From Bacteroidales bacterium (lineage in GTDB: Bacteria; Bacteroidota; Bacteroidia; Bacteroidales; Lentimicrobiaceae): a stretch of DNA of 41,119 nucleotides. The translations under genes and the position numbers were made by a program. The notes under the pieces were generated by a model. That model was given only the letters and a program-made list of their open reading frames with translations, did no database searches and was not told the DNA's origin. The stretch is taken from assembly GCA_022837485.1 (NCBI GenBank), contig JALHHH010000066.1, positions 1-41,119 of the forward strand. Direction: 5' to 3'. Positions 8,671 to 17,197 of the stretch are shown here, piece by piece (positions within the stretch are counted from its first letter, which is position 1; every line of letters begins with the position of its first letter).

Positions 8671-8707
8671 TTTAGCGAATGCTAAAATAGTTAATTCATG
8701 AATATTC
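8671..8707. promoter_or_regulatory. Inverted repeats upstream of the wecE-like gene
   Basis: TTTAGC-GAAT-GCTAAA (8671-8686) is a perfect 6-bp inverted repeat starting 6 bases before the gene. It is followed by the palindromes ATTCATGAAT (8694-8703) and GAATATTC (8700-8707). They could form an operator or an mRNA hairpin. No regulator can be named. Confidence 0.3.
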
Positions 8708-8809
8708 GCGTACCGAAATATCCGGACATGTTTTACGTTGTTTGTTAACGTGATAAGTTGAATTTATCCTTAAAAACACATTTAAAACGGAAAAACAGGC
8801 GAATGGTCT

Positions 8810-8817
8810 TATTTTTG
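8810..8817 (+). promoter_or_regulatory. -7 promoter box of the DUF2147 gene
   Basis: TATTTTTG is a perfect TAnnTTTG match 52 bases before the ATG at 8869. It lies inside the longer open frame that begins at 8758, which argues against that upstream start. Confidence 0.6.
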
Positions 8818-8868
8818 CAAGAACAGACGCATTCAACACTTTTTCATTTTATAAAAACCCAATGCATT

Positions 8869-9606
8869 ATGAAATCAAAAATCCTGGCAATTGCCATGCT
8901 GTTTTCTGCATCCATGCTGATGGCTCAAACCCAGCCTGTTAAGCAGTCAACGACCGAAAGTGAAAAAAGCAAGCAGGGAATCGTTGTAAAAACCTCTTCC
9001 GTAAAGACGGAGGAACAGTCAAAGGAAACCAACCAGAGTACTACTCCCGCGAAGCAGTCTTCAACAACTACAAAAACCACCACAAAAGAGCAGGTAACTC
9101 CTTCTAAGGTTTCAACTACTACAAAAACAACCACCAAGCCCACGCCTGCCACCAGCACCCAGGATAAGCCTTCCGTAGCTCCGGTTTCACAGGCTGGCAC
9201 ACTTTCAACCACACCCAAAGACATTACAGGCCACTGGCTCACCGCCAACAAGGGAACGATCGTTCAGTTTTACAAAGAAGGTAACGAGTACAAAGGGAAA
9301 ATCGTCTGGTTGCGGCAGCCCAACGGCAGGGATGGAAAACCCCTTAAAGACATCAATAATCCGGATCGGGCGAAACGGAACAATCCCGTACTTGGCATGG
9401 TGCTTATCGAAGGCCTGAAATATAATGCCGGAACCGACACCTATGAAGGTGGAAAAGTGTATCAGCCCCAGTCTGGACGTACCTTCAACGGCAGGGTAAA
9501 ACTTGAGCAGGGCAGGAATGTGATGAAGATTACCGGTTCACTCGGCTTTTCTCTTATCAGCCGCACACTTACGTGGACACGTACCACCGGTGTTCCGGGA
9601 AAATAA
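8869..9606 (+). CDS. Secreted DUF2147 domain protein with Thr/Ser/Lys-rich linker
   Basis: Starting at ATG 8869 the protein has 245 residues and opens with a clear signal peptide, MKSKILAIAMLFSASMLMAQ, with cleavage likely near residue 20. Residues about 21-115 are low complexity, rich in Thr, Ser, Lys and Gln, with STTTKTTTK occurring twice. The C-terminal 125 residues (GHWLTANKGTIVQFYKEG onward, with KIVWLRQPNGRDGKPL) form a DUF2147 domain, a family found in the envelope of many Gram-negative bacteria with no settled function. It is a single-gene unit between a -7 box and a terminator at 9631. The linker may span the periplasm or reach from an anchor, which is inference. Confidence 0.85.
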   Translation: MKSKILAIAMLFSASMLMAQTQPVKQSTTESEKSKQGIVVKTSSVKTEEQSKETNQSTTPAKQSSTTTKTTTKEQVTPSKVSTTTKTTTKPTPATSTQDKPSVAPVSQAGTLSTTPKDITGHWLTANKGTIVQFYKEGNEYKGKIVWLRQPNGRDGKPLKDINNPDRAKRNNPVLGMVLIEGLKYNAGTDTYEGGKVYQPQSGRTFNGRVKLEQGRNVMKITGSLGFSLISRTLTWTRTTGVPGK

Positions 9607-9630
9607 TATAACGGGGGGGAATTGATACGG

Positions 9631-9668
9631 TGGCTGTTTTACAAAAAAGAACAGCCGCTTTTTATTTT
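9631..9668 (+). terminator. Rho-independent terminator after the DUF2147 gene
   Basis: GGCTGTT (9632-9638) pairs with AACAGCC (9650-9656), followed by a T-rich run at 9659-9668. The hairpin begins 26 bases past the stop codon. Confidence 0.75.
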
Positions 9669-9702
9669 AGGTCTGCAGTAAGGATTACTACGCCGCTCAG
9701 GA

Positions 9703-10665
9703 TCAATTGTCCGCATCCAGCAGAAATTTCAGCTTCCTGCTGATAATATCAGCGCCTTCCGGGTTTACATGGTCGGCATTAAAAAACAGGGAAGGCTGAT
9801 CCGTAAACTCTTCACGAAAATCGAATACCCTGTAGTTTACTCCGCTTTCAGCAACTATTTGTTCTATGCCACGGTCAAGGCGATTAAGGTCAACCAGTTT
9901 GCGGGCCTGTTCAAGGTACTCGCGGGTGAAGGGCATCCGTACCATGATTACGCCTACGTTGTACTCACGGCACAATTCCAGGATACGTTTGAAATAATCC
10001 ACCGTACCCGGATCGGGACGGTCGCCGTAGCCCGACAGGTAGGAGTTTGCCCGCTCAATTCCCAGAGCCTTGCGATCGGGTTCGAGGGCAAAATTCCGGA
10101 AATCGCGTGGCGGCCGGTATCCGTTCACAACCTGACTGAAATCGGCCCGGGCAAAAAGCAGCGACATATAGATAAACTTGTAGTTGCCTGCATAGCTGCA
10201 AAACCTGCCCGTAAACCACCTGACCAGATAATCCGTATCGCCCGTTTCACGGTACAGTCCAGGATAATCGACATACTTACGCCAGTATCCGTCAAATTTC
10301 AGGGTATTATCTGCTTTCGGACTGAAATTAACCGGATCAACCGTCAGAATCACATATTCCGGCTTTTGCTTCCCGTTTTCGAGAATATGTCTGAACTTGA
10401 AATAGGTCTGGGGATACACTTCACTCGGAGAGGCATAATTGAAACTGTTGCCCAGTATGGCAGGATTTACCATATTATGTGAGTTTCCGAGCATCAGGTA
10501 TGTAAGCGTATCGTTAAATTCCTCAAACTGCCGGTCCTGGTTACGATTTAGTCGGTGGTAGATCATCCAATGATCGTATACGGTATTGAAAGCGGCATTG
10601 ATTCCTGCAGCAAGAAGCAGAAAAACAATTAGTTTGCCAAAAAAATGCCGCTTACGTTTCATCAT
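9703..10665 (-). CDS. SGNH-type O-acyltransfer partner protein of the MBOAT
   Basis: This 320-residue protein has a single N-terminal membrane anchor (about residues 9-27) and a soluble, probably periplasmic, domain. LMLGNSHNMV places the likely nucleophile Ser62, and FFNADHVNPEGADII near the end places His299. This is the block I / block V layout of SGNH hydrolases such as AlgX, AlgJ and DltD partners. The residue three before that His is Asn rather than the usual Asp, so catalysis may differ or use the adjacent Asp298. The start at 10665 shares one base with the upstream MBOAT stop (TGATG), indicating coupling. The open frame extends 38 codons further into the MBOAT gene, and that extension was rejected. 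It probably completes acyl transfer to a surface polymer; the acceptor is unknown. Confidence 0.75.
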   Translation of the reverse strand: MMKRKRHFFGKLIVFLLLAAGINAAFNTVYDHWMIYHRLNRNQDRQFEEFNDTLTYLMLGNSHNMVNPAILGNSFNYASPSEVYPQTYFKFRHILENGKQKPEYVILTVDPVNFSPKADNTLKFDGYWRKYVDYPGLYRETGDTDYLVRWFTGRFCSYAGNYKFIYMSLLFARADFSQVVNGYRPPRDFRNFALEPDRKALGIERANSYLSGYGDRPDPGTVDYFKRILELCREYNVGVIMVRMPFTREYLEQARKLVDLNRLDRGIEQIVAESGVNYRVFDFREEFTDQPSLFFNADHVNPEGADIISRKLKFLLDADN

Positions 10666-12116
10666 CAGAATTGAAAATAAAAGAATTCCTGCCTGCTGAA
10701 AATTCCAAAAATGAGCATAAAAAACAACATTCCAAGATAGAAAGCGAACCGTATGCCCGTGTGACGGGTTAAAAACCACACTTTGACTCTGTTCCGGGAT
10801 GTTACAGATTCAAACGTCAGCATGAAAACGATCAGCAGAATTCCCAGAATAAAATCGTTGTTGGTTATCAGCATTCGCAGTATGCTGCTGGTCTGGCTGA
10901 AGTCGGCCAGGTTGCGCATCAGGGTCAGGCTATCGTTAAGGGAGTGCTGGCCAAAGAACAGGGCCGATGCTGAAACCAGCAGAAAAGTAAGCGTTATGTT
11001 CAATGCCTGCAGAAAACGGGGGGCCCTCCGGAGCCGGCTTATCTGGTTGAAGCTCTGCATCGCGGATTTTGTGATGTTTGCCAGGGCCATCATCAGTCCG
11101 TGGAGCAATCCGAAAATCAGAAAATTCCAGTGGGCGCCGTGCCAGAATCCCACCAGCATAAAGGTAAACACCAGGTTCAGGTTCATCCGTATCCCGGAAA
11201 CGGCTCCCCGAAACCTGGAGGGAAGTGAAAAATAGACGTAATCGCGGAGCCAGGTTGTAAGGGTTATGTGCCAGCGGCTCCAGAAGTCGGACACCGAAGT
11301 GGCTGAAAATGGCTGCCTGAAATTGGGACTCAGCCGAAATCCCATTAGCCGGGCCGAACCTATGGCAATATCGGTATACCCGGAAAAGTCGGCATACACC
11401 TGCAGCATCAGCAGCGGAAGTGCCAGGGCAATGCCGATACCGGTATGCATATCGGGCTGTGAAAACACGGGCTGCACAAACATAACCAGGCGGTCGGCAA
11501 TTACAATTTTTTTAAAATAACCCCAGAGCATAAGCCGGAGGCCTGAAGACATCAGTGCCGGGTCGAACGGATGTGCCTCCCGGAACTGGGGCATCAGGTT
11601 GCGGGCGCGTTCGATGGGACCGGCAACCAGCTGGGGAAAGAACGAAACGTAGAGGGCAAAAATACCGGCATGCCGCTCGGGTGGTGAAACACCACGGTAA
11701 ACATCGGCCAGGTATCCGATGGTTTGAAACGTATAGAATGAAATGCCAACCGGCAAAAGAACCGAAACTACGGGCAGCAGACCGGGACTTCCCGCAAAGG
11801 AAGCGATCTGGTTAATTGCACCGGTAAAAAAACCGAGGTACTTGAAAACAAACAGCAGAAACAGATTGGCTGCAACGGCTGCTATAAGCCAGGGACGACG
11901 TTTGCGCTTTTCGGTCGCGGCGCCCATTGCCAGACCGGCATAATAACTGACGGCCGTGGATGCCATCAGCAAGACCGTATATTCCACCCGGTAAAACGCG
12001 TAAAACAGGTAACTGGCCAGGAGCAGAAAGAGCCAGCGCTGTCTTTGCGGAAGCAGGTAATATCCGGCAACGGCCAGTGGAAGAAAAATAAGGTATGCAA
12101 TGGAATTGAAAAGCAT
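10665..12116 (-). CDS. MBOAT family O-acyltransferase (AlgI/DltB-like)
   Basis: The protein has 483 residues with about ten or more hydrophobic segments. It carries the AlgI/DltB landmarks FFPQLVAGPIERA, QVYADFSGYTDIAIG, SDFWSRWHITLTTWLRDYVY and GFWHGAHWNFLIFGLLHG. The His near residue 329 in the last motif is the invariant MBOAT residue. AlgI-type proteins move an acyl group, usually acetyl, across the inner membrane for O-acylation of an exported polysaccharide. ATG 12116 was chosen because the minus-strand -7 box TATTTTTG (12139-12146) lies just upstream and inside the longer open frame that begins at 12170. The first residues MLFNSIAYLIFLPLA also match family N-termini. It is coupled to the SGNH-like gene downstream and divergent from the TMTC-like operon. 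Confidence 0.9.
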   Translation of the reverse strand: MLFNSIAYLIFLPLAVAGYYLLPQRQRWLFLLLASYLFYAFYRVEYTVLLMASTAVSYYAGLAMGAATEKRKRRPWLIAAVAANLFLLFVFKYLGFFTGAINQIASFAGSPGLLPVVSVLLPVGISFYTFQTIGYLADVYRGVSPPERHAGIFALYVSFFPQLVAGPIERARNLMPQFREAHPFDPALMSSGLRLMLWGYFKKIVIADRLVMFVQPVFSQPDMHTGIGIALALPLLMLQVYADFSGYTDIAIGSARLMGFRLSPNFRQPFSATSVSDFWSRWHITLTTWLRDYVYFSLPSRFRGAVSGIRMNLNLVFTFMLVGFWHGAHWNFLIFGLLHGLMMALANITKSAMQSFNQISRLRRAPRFLQALNITLTFLLVSASALFFGQHSLNDSLTLMRNLADFSQTSSILRMLITNNDFILGILLIVFMLTFESVTSRNRVKVWFLTRHTGIRFAFYLGMLFFMLIFGIFSRQEFFYFQF

Positions 12117-12138
12117 GTCCGGAGCCAGGGTTCGGAGG

Positions 12139-12146
12139 CAAAAATA
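12139..12146 (-). promoter_or_regulatory. -7 promoter box of the MBOAT-SGNH pair
   Basis: The minus strand reads TATTTTTG, a perfect TAnnTTTG. The predicted transcript starts about 17 nt before ATG 12116. On the other strand, TTACTTTG at 12237-12244 (one mismatch) is the best candidate box for the divergent TMTC-like operon. Confidence 0.5.
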
Positions 12147-12311
12147 AACAAAATGAAGGTCGGAAACCACATCCGTGCATAACAGGCAAATGCACAGTCT
12201 GATAAAGACACAGACTGCTCCTATCCATATTTTATGTTACTTTGCGGACGGAACCGGAAGCTGCCGGCTGATGGTTTTAAAAAAGTGCAAGTCACCGGGA
12301 AATCCCGTTTC

Positions 12312-13346
12312 ATGAAGCCGAACAAGAAGAAACCAGCGGACACCCGCCCCGTAAAAACCGAAAAATCCGGAAGAGAATCCCGATCGGGCATTCTGCTCTG
12401 GAAGCTGCTTATTTTTGCCTTTGCCTTTATCCTTTACGGCAACACCATCCCCAACCGGTATTCGCTCGACGATATCTACGTTACCGGCAAGAACCCCCTT
12501 ACCCAGCAGGGACTGAAAGCCCTGCCCGGGATTTTCTCATCGTATTACATTACCATGAATGCGGAGGAAGGAGGGCAGCACAATTACGGATACAGACCAA
12601 TTGCAAAGGCAACGTATGCCATCGAATGGCAGTTTTTCGGAGAAAATCCCCACGTCAGCCACTTCATCAATGTACTTTTATATGCCCTTACGGGGATATT
12701 GCTGTTCCGGCTTCTGCGGCGGCTTCTGGGTAATTTCCACATCCTTTTCCCGTTTCTGACGGTAATGCTCTTTCTGGCTCACCCCCTGCACACCGAGGTG
12801 GTAGCCAGCCTGAAAAACCGGGAAGAGCTGCTGAGCTTTGCCGGCGGATTGCTGACCCTGATCTTTTTCCTGAAATATTACGACACCGGCCGTAAGATTA
12901 ACATTTTATGGGCTACTCTTGCTTTTGTCACCGGATATCTTTCCAAGGCAGGCATTATGACCTTCCTGGCCATCGTTCCGCTTACCTTTTATTTCTTTAC
13001 CGATATCAGGCCGCGTAAGATTGTCCTGATGCTTGTTCCACTGGTAACGGCACTGCTGCTGGCAGTGGTGGTACCACGGCTTTTTCTCGGCGAAACCACC
13101 CGCCTTATACAATTCATCGAGAACCCGTTACTGACCGGAGCCGGCATCCCCGAAAGGGTCGGAACTTCCATGATGGCACTGCTCTTTTATCTTAAGATGC
13201 TGGTATTCCCACATCCTTTAGGATTTTATTACGGCTACAACACGATACCCTTAACCGGCATAGGCAACCCGCTGGTGTGGCTGTCGTTTGCCATTCATGC
13301 CGCGCTCTTTGTTTTATCAGCATCTCCTTGTTTTCCAATCTCATAG
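12312..13346 (+). CDS. TMTC-like multi-pass membrane protein, N-terminal part (frameshifted)
   Basis: This is the first half of a gene broken by a one-base shift near 13311-13316. ATG 12312 is preferred over 12234, which overlaps the candidate -7 box. After a basic leader (residues 1-25) come repeated membrane segments. The first luminal-type loop has YSLDDIYV with paired acidic residues 53-54, and later AHPLHTEVVASLKNREELL. This is the arrangement of TMTC/DUF1736-type proteins, which resemble protein O-mannosyltransferases and end in TPRs. In this frame translation stops at 13346 after a short non-homologous tail beginning at about codon 335. Read across the shift, the whole protein would be about 653 residues. 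It heads an operon with the ligase and the sulfotransferase. Confidence 0.7.
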   Translation: MKPNKKKPADTRPVKTEKSGRESRSGILLWKLLIFAFAFILYGNTIPNRYSLDDIYVTGKNPLTQQGLKALPGIFSSYYITMNAEEGGQHNYGYRPIAKATYAIEWQFFGENPHVSHFINVLLYALTGILLFRLLRRLLGNFHILFPFLTVMLFLAHPLHTEVVASLKNREELLSFAGGLLTLIFFLKYYDTGRKINILWATLAFVTGYLSKAGIMTFLAIVPLTFYFFTDIRPRKIVLMLVPLVTALLLAVVVPRLFLGETTRLIQFIENPLLTGAGIPERVGTSMMALLFYLKMLVFPHPLGFYYGYNTIPLTGIGNPLVWLSFAIHAALFVLSASPCFPIS

Positions 13347-14272
13347 CTCCGCCGACCGGTATTGTTGCCGAGCGTTTTCTTTATGCAGCCTCTCTTGGAT
13401 TCAGCCTTGCACTGGTATATCTGATCTTCCGGCTGGCAGGTTCGTCGCCCGAAAAAGTGAGAATGCCTCAAAAAACGCTCACCTATGTCATCCTGGCTGC
13501 GGTGGTTATCGCCATCCCGGCAACGGCAAAAACCATTGACCGCAACCGCGACTGGGAAGATGAGCTTACCCTGTATGCTGCCGATATGCCGTATCTGAAG
13601 AATTCGGCAAAGGCTAATTTCATCTATGCCACCAATCTGCGCAGTTCGGTTGTTGAACGCCTGAAATCGGGAGTTCCCCGGAATAATATCGTTCCCGATG
13701 CCCGCATCTGCATACGGCATTTCAGGCAGGCGGTAAATGTGTATCCCTCCTATGCCGATGCATGGAACAACCTTGGTGAAGTTTATCTTCTTCTGCTCAA
13801 CGAATCCGACTCAGCCATTCGGTGTTTTGCTGAGGCTGCGCATCATAATCCCTCGTTTACGGCTGCTTATTACAACCTGGGGTACACTTATCAGGTAACC
13901 GACAGGGCTGAGGAAGCCATACCGTATTACGAAAAAGCCCTTGAGCTTCAGCCGTATGAGATCCGGGCCATGTCGAATCTGGCTCAGGTGTATCAAAAAA
14001 CAGGGCAAACGGAAAAAGCCATAAAGCTCAACGAAGACATAATTGCCATTGAACCCGGACTGGAGTTGCCTTACATCAACCTTGGAACCTATGCACTGCG
14101 AGGGGGTGAGGCAGCAAAAGCCCTTGAATACTTTGAAAAAGCAGCAACCATCAACCCGTACAATTACGAGCTCAACATGAGACTGAGAAATTATTTCCAG
14201 AGGGTTGGCGATTCTGCAAAAGCCGGTTATTACCTCGACCTTGCCCGGCGTTCGGGAAGACCACAGCAATAA
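13277..14272 (+). CDS. TMTC-like protein, C-terminal membrane and TPR part (frameshifted)
   Basis: This frame continues the upstream half. Homologous sequence starts around 13313 (FISISLFSNLIAP, then GIVAERFLYAASLGF); the first dozen codons are an accident of the frame. It carries two or three more membrane segments up to about 13530. Five or six tetratricopeptide repeats follow, for example AWNNLGEVYLLLLNESDSAI, AYYNLGYTYQVTDRAEEAI and AMSNLAQVYQKTGQTEKAI. TPRs in this family lie on the outer face and are thought to bind partner or acceptor proteins. The gene ends 4 bases before the acyl-AMP ligase gene. An extra T in the TTTT run at 13312-13315 would restore one frame. Confidence 0.7.
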   Translation: MAVVCHSCRALCFISISLFSNLIAPPTGIVAERFLYAASLGFSLALVYLIFRLAGSSPEKVRMPQKTLTYVILAAVVIAIPATAKTIDRNRDWEDELTLYAADMPYLKNSAKANFIYATNLRSSVVERLKSGVPRNNIVPDARICIRHFRQAVNVYPSYADAWNNLGEVYLLLLNESDSAIRCFAEAAHHNPSFTAAYYNLGYTYQVTDRAEEAIPYYEKALELQPYEIRAMSNLAQVYQKTGQTEKAIKLNEDIIAIEPGLELPYINLGTYALRGGEAAKALEYFEKAATINPYNYELNMRLRNYFQRVGDSAKAGYYLDLARRSGRPQQ

Positions 14273-14276
14273 AAAA

Positions 14277-15980
14277 ATGCCTGAAATAAGCCTATATTAC
14301 CACCCCGGACTCACCCTTCCAGACCTGCTTCAACGGGCTGCATCCTGCCCGGATCCGCTTTTTATCGGTTTTATGGACGAAAACGGGAGCATTTCGCACC
14401 TAACGTATTCGGATTTGCTTGCAGAAGCATGCCGGACGGCTGTCGGACTTCAGGCTCTGGGTCTGAAGCCGGGCGATAAAACGATAATAGCTACCGGCAG
14501 CAACCGCGAAACCATCTGCCTGCTCTGGGGATGTTTCCTTGCCGGGATAGTTCCTACCATTCTGCAGCCGCCGCTTACCTTCTCGGGATATAATCCGGCC
14601 GTGGAAAAACTCAAAAGCGTCTTCCGGCAGTTTGACGAAGCGTTCATCTTTTTCGGACGCGATAGTAAAGATGCGGGCGATTTGCCGGCAGATAGAGTTA
14701 AATATGCGGATGAACTTGATAAAGATGCGAAGTTTAATGCTCCCGATATTCATCCGGACGATCCGGCATTTGTGCAGTTCTCATCCGGAAGTACCGGCGA
14801 TCCGAAAGGCATCCTGCTTACCCACCGCAACCTTATGGTAAACATGGATGCAATACGCATCGGTCTTGACCTCCAGTTTCCGGATCGCACCGGAAACTGG
14901 ATGCCACTTTTTCACGATATGGGACTAATAGGTTACCATCTGGTACCCGTATATTGTTCTATCTATCAATTTCATATCGAAACCATTGACTTCATCAAGA
15001 ATCCGGGTCTCTGGCTCAATCTGCTGAGTGAATCGCACATACACGTTACCGGCTGTCCGAATTTTGGTCTGGCCCTGGTACTTCGGTACCTCAGCAGAAA
15101 AAAGAACCTGCCAGAATGGGATTTCTCTTCCATGAAAGCCATGCTTAACGGTGCTGAGCCTATTTCGGTGGAGATTATGAACGAATTTGTTGAGAAACTG
15201 AAGCCCTGTGGCTTTAAGCCGGAAGCAATGATGCCGGTTTACGGTATGGCAGAGGCTACGCTGGCCGTTTCGTTCACCCCGCTGATGCAGCCTTCGGTTA
15301 TCACAGCCTTTGATGCACGAAAACTCGACCTTGAAGGTACAGCAGAAGAGGTTCCGGAAAATCATCTCGATGCACGGTTAATACCTTCGGTAGGTATTGC
15401 ACTCAACGACACCGGTATACGCATTGTGGATGCGCACGACACGGTTGTAGCCGACGGCATAGCCGGGCACATCCAACTCAGGGGTGCGGGCGTTACCAGC
15501 GGCTATTACAAACGGCCCGATGCCACTCAGGCAGCATTCTGCGGCGGCTGGCTGCGGACGGGCGATATAGGATACTTCTTTAAGGGTTATCTGTATGTGA
15601 GCGGCAGACACAAGGACATCATCTTTAAAAACGGCCGGAACTACTTTGCCAACGACCTGGAAATCATGGCATGCACCATCGAAGGGGTAAGCTATGGGAA
15701 AGTGTGCTTTGGCGGAACTACCAGCCGCGAAACCGGGCACGACAAGGTAATTGCCTTTCTGGCAGGATCGCCCGGCGAAAAAGCCATGGAAACCTTTAAA
15801 CAGCTGCGCGCTCTGCTGCGTGCAAACCTGGGCATCAGCATCGATGAGCTGGTTATGGTTAAATCCAACGAAATTCCGAAAACATCGAGCGGAAAACTGC
15901 AACGGTACAAACTGATGCAACGCTACCTGGCCGGTGAGTTTACCGAAACAACCCTGCCGGCCGCTAATCTTAACGTATGA
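14277..15980 (+). CDS. Fatty-acyl-AMP ligase-like adenylate-forming enzyme
   Basis: The 567-residue protein belongs to the AMP-binding superfamily. Core motifs are FSSGSTGDPKG (about residues 168-178, phosphate loop), YGMAEATLA (about 321-329), LRTGDIGYF and GRHKDIIFKNGRNYF, and the C-terminal PKTSSGKLQRYK with the adenylation lysine (near 535). WMPLFHDMGLIGYHLVP is characteristic of fatty-acyl-AMP ligases (FAAL), which make acyl adenylates and hand them to a carrier protein or other nucleophile rather than to CoA. No acyl carrier protein or polyketide synthase gene is adjacent. ATG 14277 follows the TPR gene stop by four bases. The open frame runs back to 14205 inside the TPR gene and was rejected. 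The stop overlaps the sulfotransferase start by four bases (ATGA). The substrate is not known. Confidence 0.85.
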   Translation: MPEISLYYHPGLTLPDLLQRAASCPDPLFIGFMDENGSISHLTYSDLLAEACRTAVGLQALGLKPGDKTIIATGSNRETICLLWGCFLAGIVPTILQPPLTFSGYNPAVEKLKSVFRQFDEAFIFFGRDSKDAGDLPADRVKYADELDKDAKFNAPDIHPDDPAFVQFSSGSTGDPKGILLTHRNLMVNMDAIRIGLDLQFPDRTGNWMPLFHDMGLIGYHLVPVYCSIYQFHIETIDFIKNPGLWLNLLSESHIHVTGCPNFGLALVLRYLSRKKNLPEWDFSSMKAMLNGAEPISVEIMNEFVEKLKPCGFKPEAMMPVYGMAEATLAVSFTPLMQPSVITAFDARKLDLEGTAEEVPENHLDARLIPSVGIALNDTGIRIVDAHDTVVADGIAGHIQLRGAGVTSGYYKRPDATQAAFCGGWLRTGDIGYFFKGYLYVSGRHKDIIFKNGRNYFANDLEIMACTIEGVSYGKVCFGGTTSRETGHDKVIAFLAGSPGEKAMETFKQLRALLRANLGISIDELVMVKSNEIPKTSSGKLQRYKLMQRYLAGEFTETTLPAANLNV

Positions 15981-17029
15981 CAACAAATCCGGAGAACGTT
16001 CCATTCTTTTTCATTATCGGCCGACCACGCTCGGGCACCACGCTGCTGCGCTCCATCTTCGACGCCCACCCCAATGTGGTAATCCCCTTCGAAAGCCCGG
16101 TAATCCTGAACCTATACCGCAAATACAAAAAAGTGCGCGCCTGGGACGAGGCTGCCGTGGATGAACTCTATGCCGACCTCAGCAAACAACCCTATTTCGA
16201 ACGCTGGAGAGTGGAAAAAGACGGATTAAAGGAACGGATAATGAATCGTAAGGGTGAAATCGGCTTTCATCTTCTCATACGACTGGTGTATCAGGGATAC
16301 CAATCGGTGTTCGACAAATCGGAGACGCTGTGGTTCGGCGATAAAAATCCGGTTTACTCCTTCTATGCCGACCGCTTATTCCGGATGTTCCCGGATGCAA
16401 AGTTCATACACATCACCAGAGACTACCGGGATAATCTGGTATCGCTTCGGCAGGTCACTTTCGAGGCTCCCATTCCCGCTTTGATTGCCTATCGGTGGGT
16501 AAGGGCCAATAAGCTGATAGATAAGATCATCCGCAGAGCACCACAACAGGTTTACCGGCTTCGTTACGAAGATCTGGCTGCATCGCCGGAAGAAAAAACC
16601 AGGGAGATCTGCGATTTTCTGGGCATAGAATTTCAGCCCGGACAACTGGAATACCGTAAGAAGCTGGAACAGGCAAAGGAAAGAGCTGCGGAATACCAGA
16701 TAAAAAACCATCAAAGCCTGATGAAACCCGTGAATACCGGCCGTATTGCCATATGGAAAGAAGCCCTCACGCCCGCTGAGGTAAAAGCAATGGATATGGT
16801 TGCCGGCCGTAATGCCGACCAGCACGGGTACGAACGGGAGTACCGCGGCCGTTATCCCCTACTGTGGCTGAAATCGCTTCCGGTTCTCACTTATGCCCGC
16901 CTGATGAATGCCGCCATGCGCATCGGCAGCCGCCTCCCGTATAAACCTGCATCCTGGGTTTTTCTGAAACTGCAGGTTTTCTACAAAATTTACCGGAAAT
17001 TAAAAAGAAAGCAGCAAGAACAGCATTAA
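15977..17029 (+). CDS. PAPS-dependent sulfotransferase
   Basis: The 350-residue protein opens with FFFIIGRPRSGTTLLRSIF (about residues 10-28), the 5'-phosphosulfate loop of the P-loop sulfotransferase family (Sulfotransfer_3 type). HITRDYRDNLVSLR is the 3'-phosphate-binding segment. LRYEDLAASPEEKTREICDFLGI is the usual C-terminal helix pair of these enzymes. They move sulfate from PAPS to hydroxyl or amino groups of glycans, lipids or proteins. It overlaps the ligase gene by ATGA and is last in the operon, so it probably acts on the same product. No PAPS synthesis genes are in the window. The acceptor cannot be told from sequence. Confidence 0.88.
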   Translation: MTTNPENVPFFFIIGRPRSGTTLLRSIFDAHPNVVIPFESPVILNLYRKYKKVRAWDEAAVDELYADLSKQPYFERWRVEKDGLKERIMNRKGEIGFHLLIRLVYQGYQSVFDKSETLWFGDKNPVYSFYADRLFRMFPDAKFIHITRDYRDNLVSLRQVTFEAPIPALIAYRWVRANKLIDKIIRRAPQQVYRLRYEDLAASPEEKTREICDFLGIEFQPGQLEYRKKLEQAKERAAEYQIKNHQSLMKPVNTGRIAIWKEALTPAEVKAMDMVAGRNADQHGYEREYRGRYPLLWLKSLPVLTYARLMNAAMRIGSRLPYKPASWVFLKLQVFYKIYRKLKRKQQEQH

Positions 17030-17197
17030 CGGAATTTTCGTTTTCCGGAGAGCATATTACCAGAAACCAAACGCAGGTACGCCTCCTTTTTTTTATGCTG
17101 AAAAATATGCTTATATACAGGTTTACAGCACTATAATAAATTATTGATTGGGCAGATGATGCCTGAAGAGTCCTTCAGAAAATATTAAATCAATTCT

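Noticed and set aside
9769..10482. 237-codon open frame on the plus strand opposite the SGNH-like gene
   Set aside because: No recognisable domain. The minus-strand protein has a membrane anchor, catalytic motifs and a coupled neighbour.
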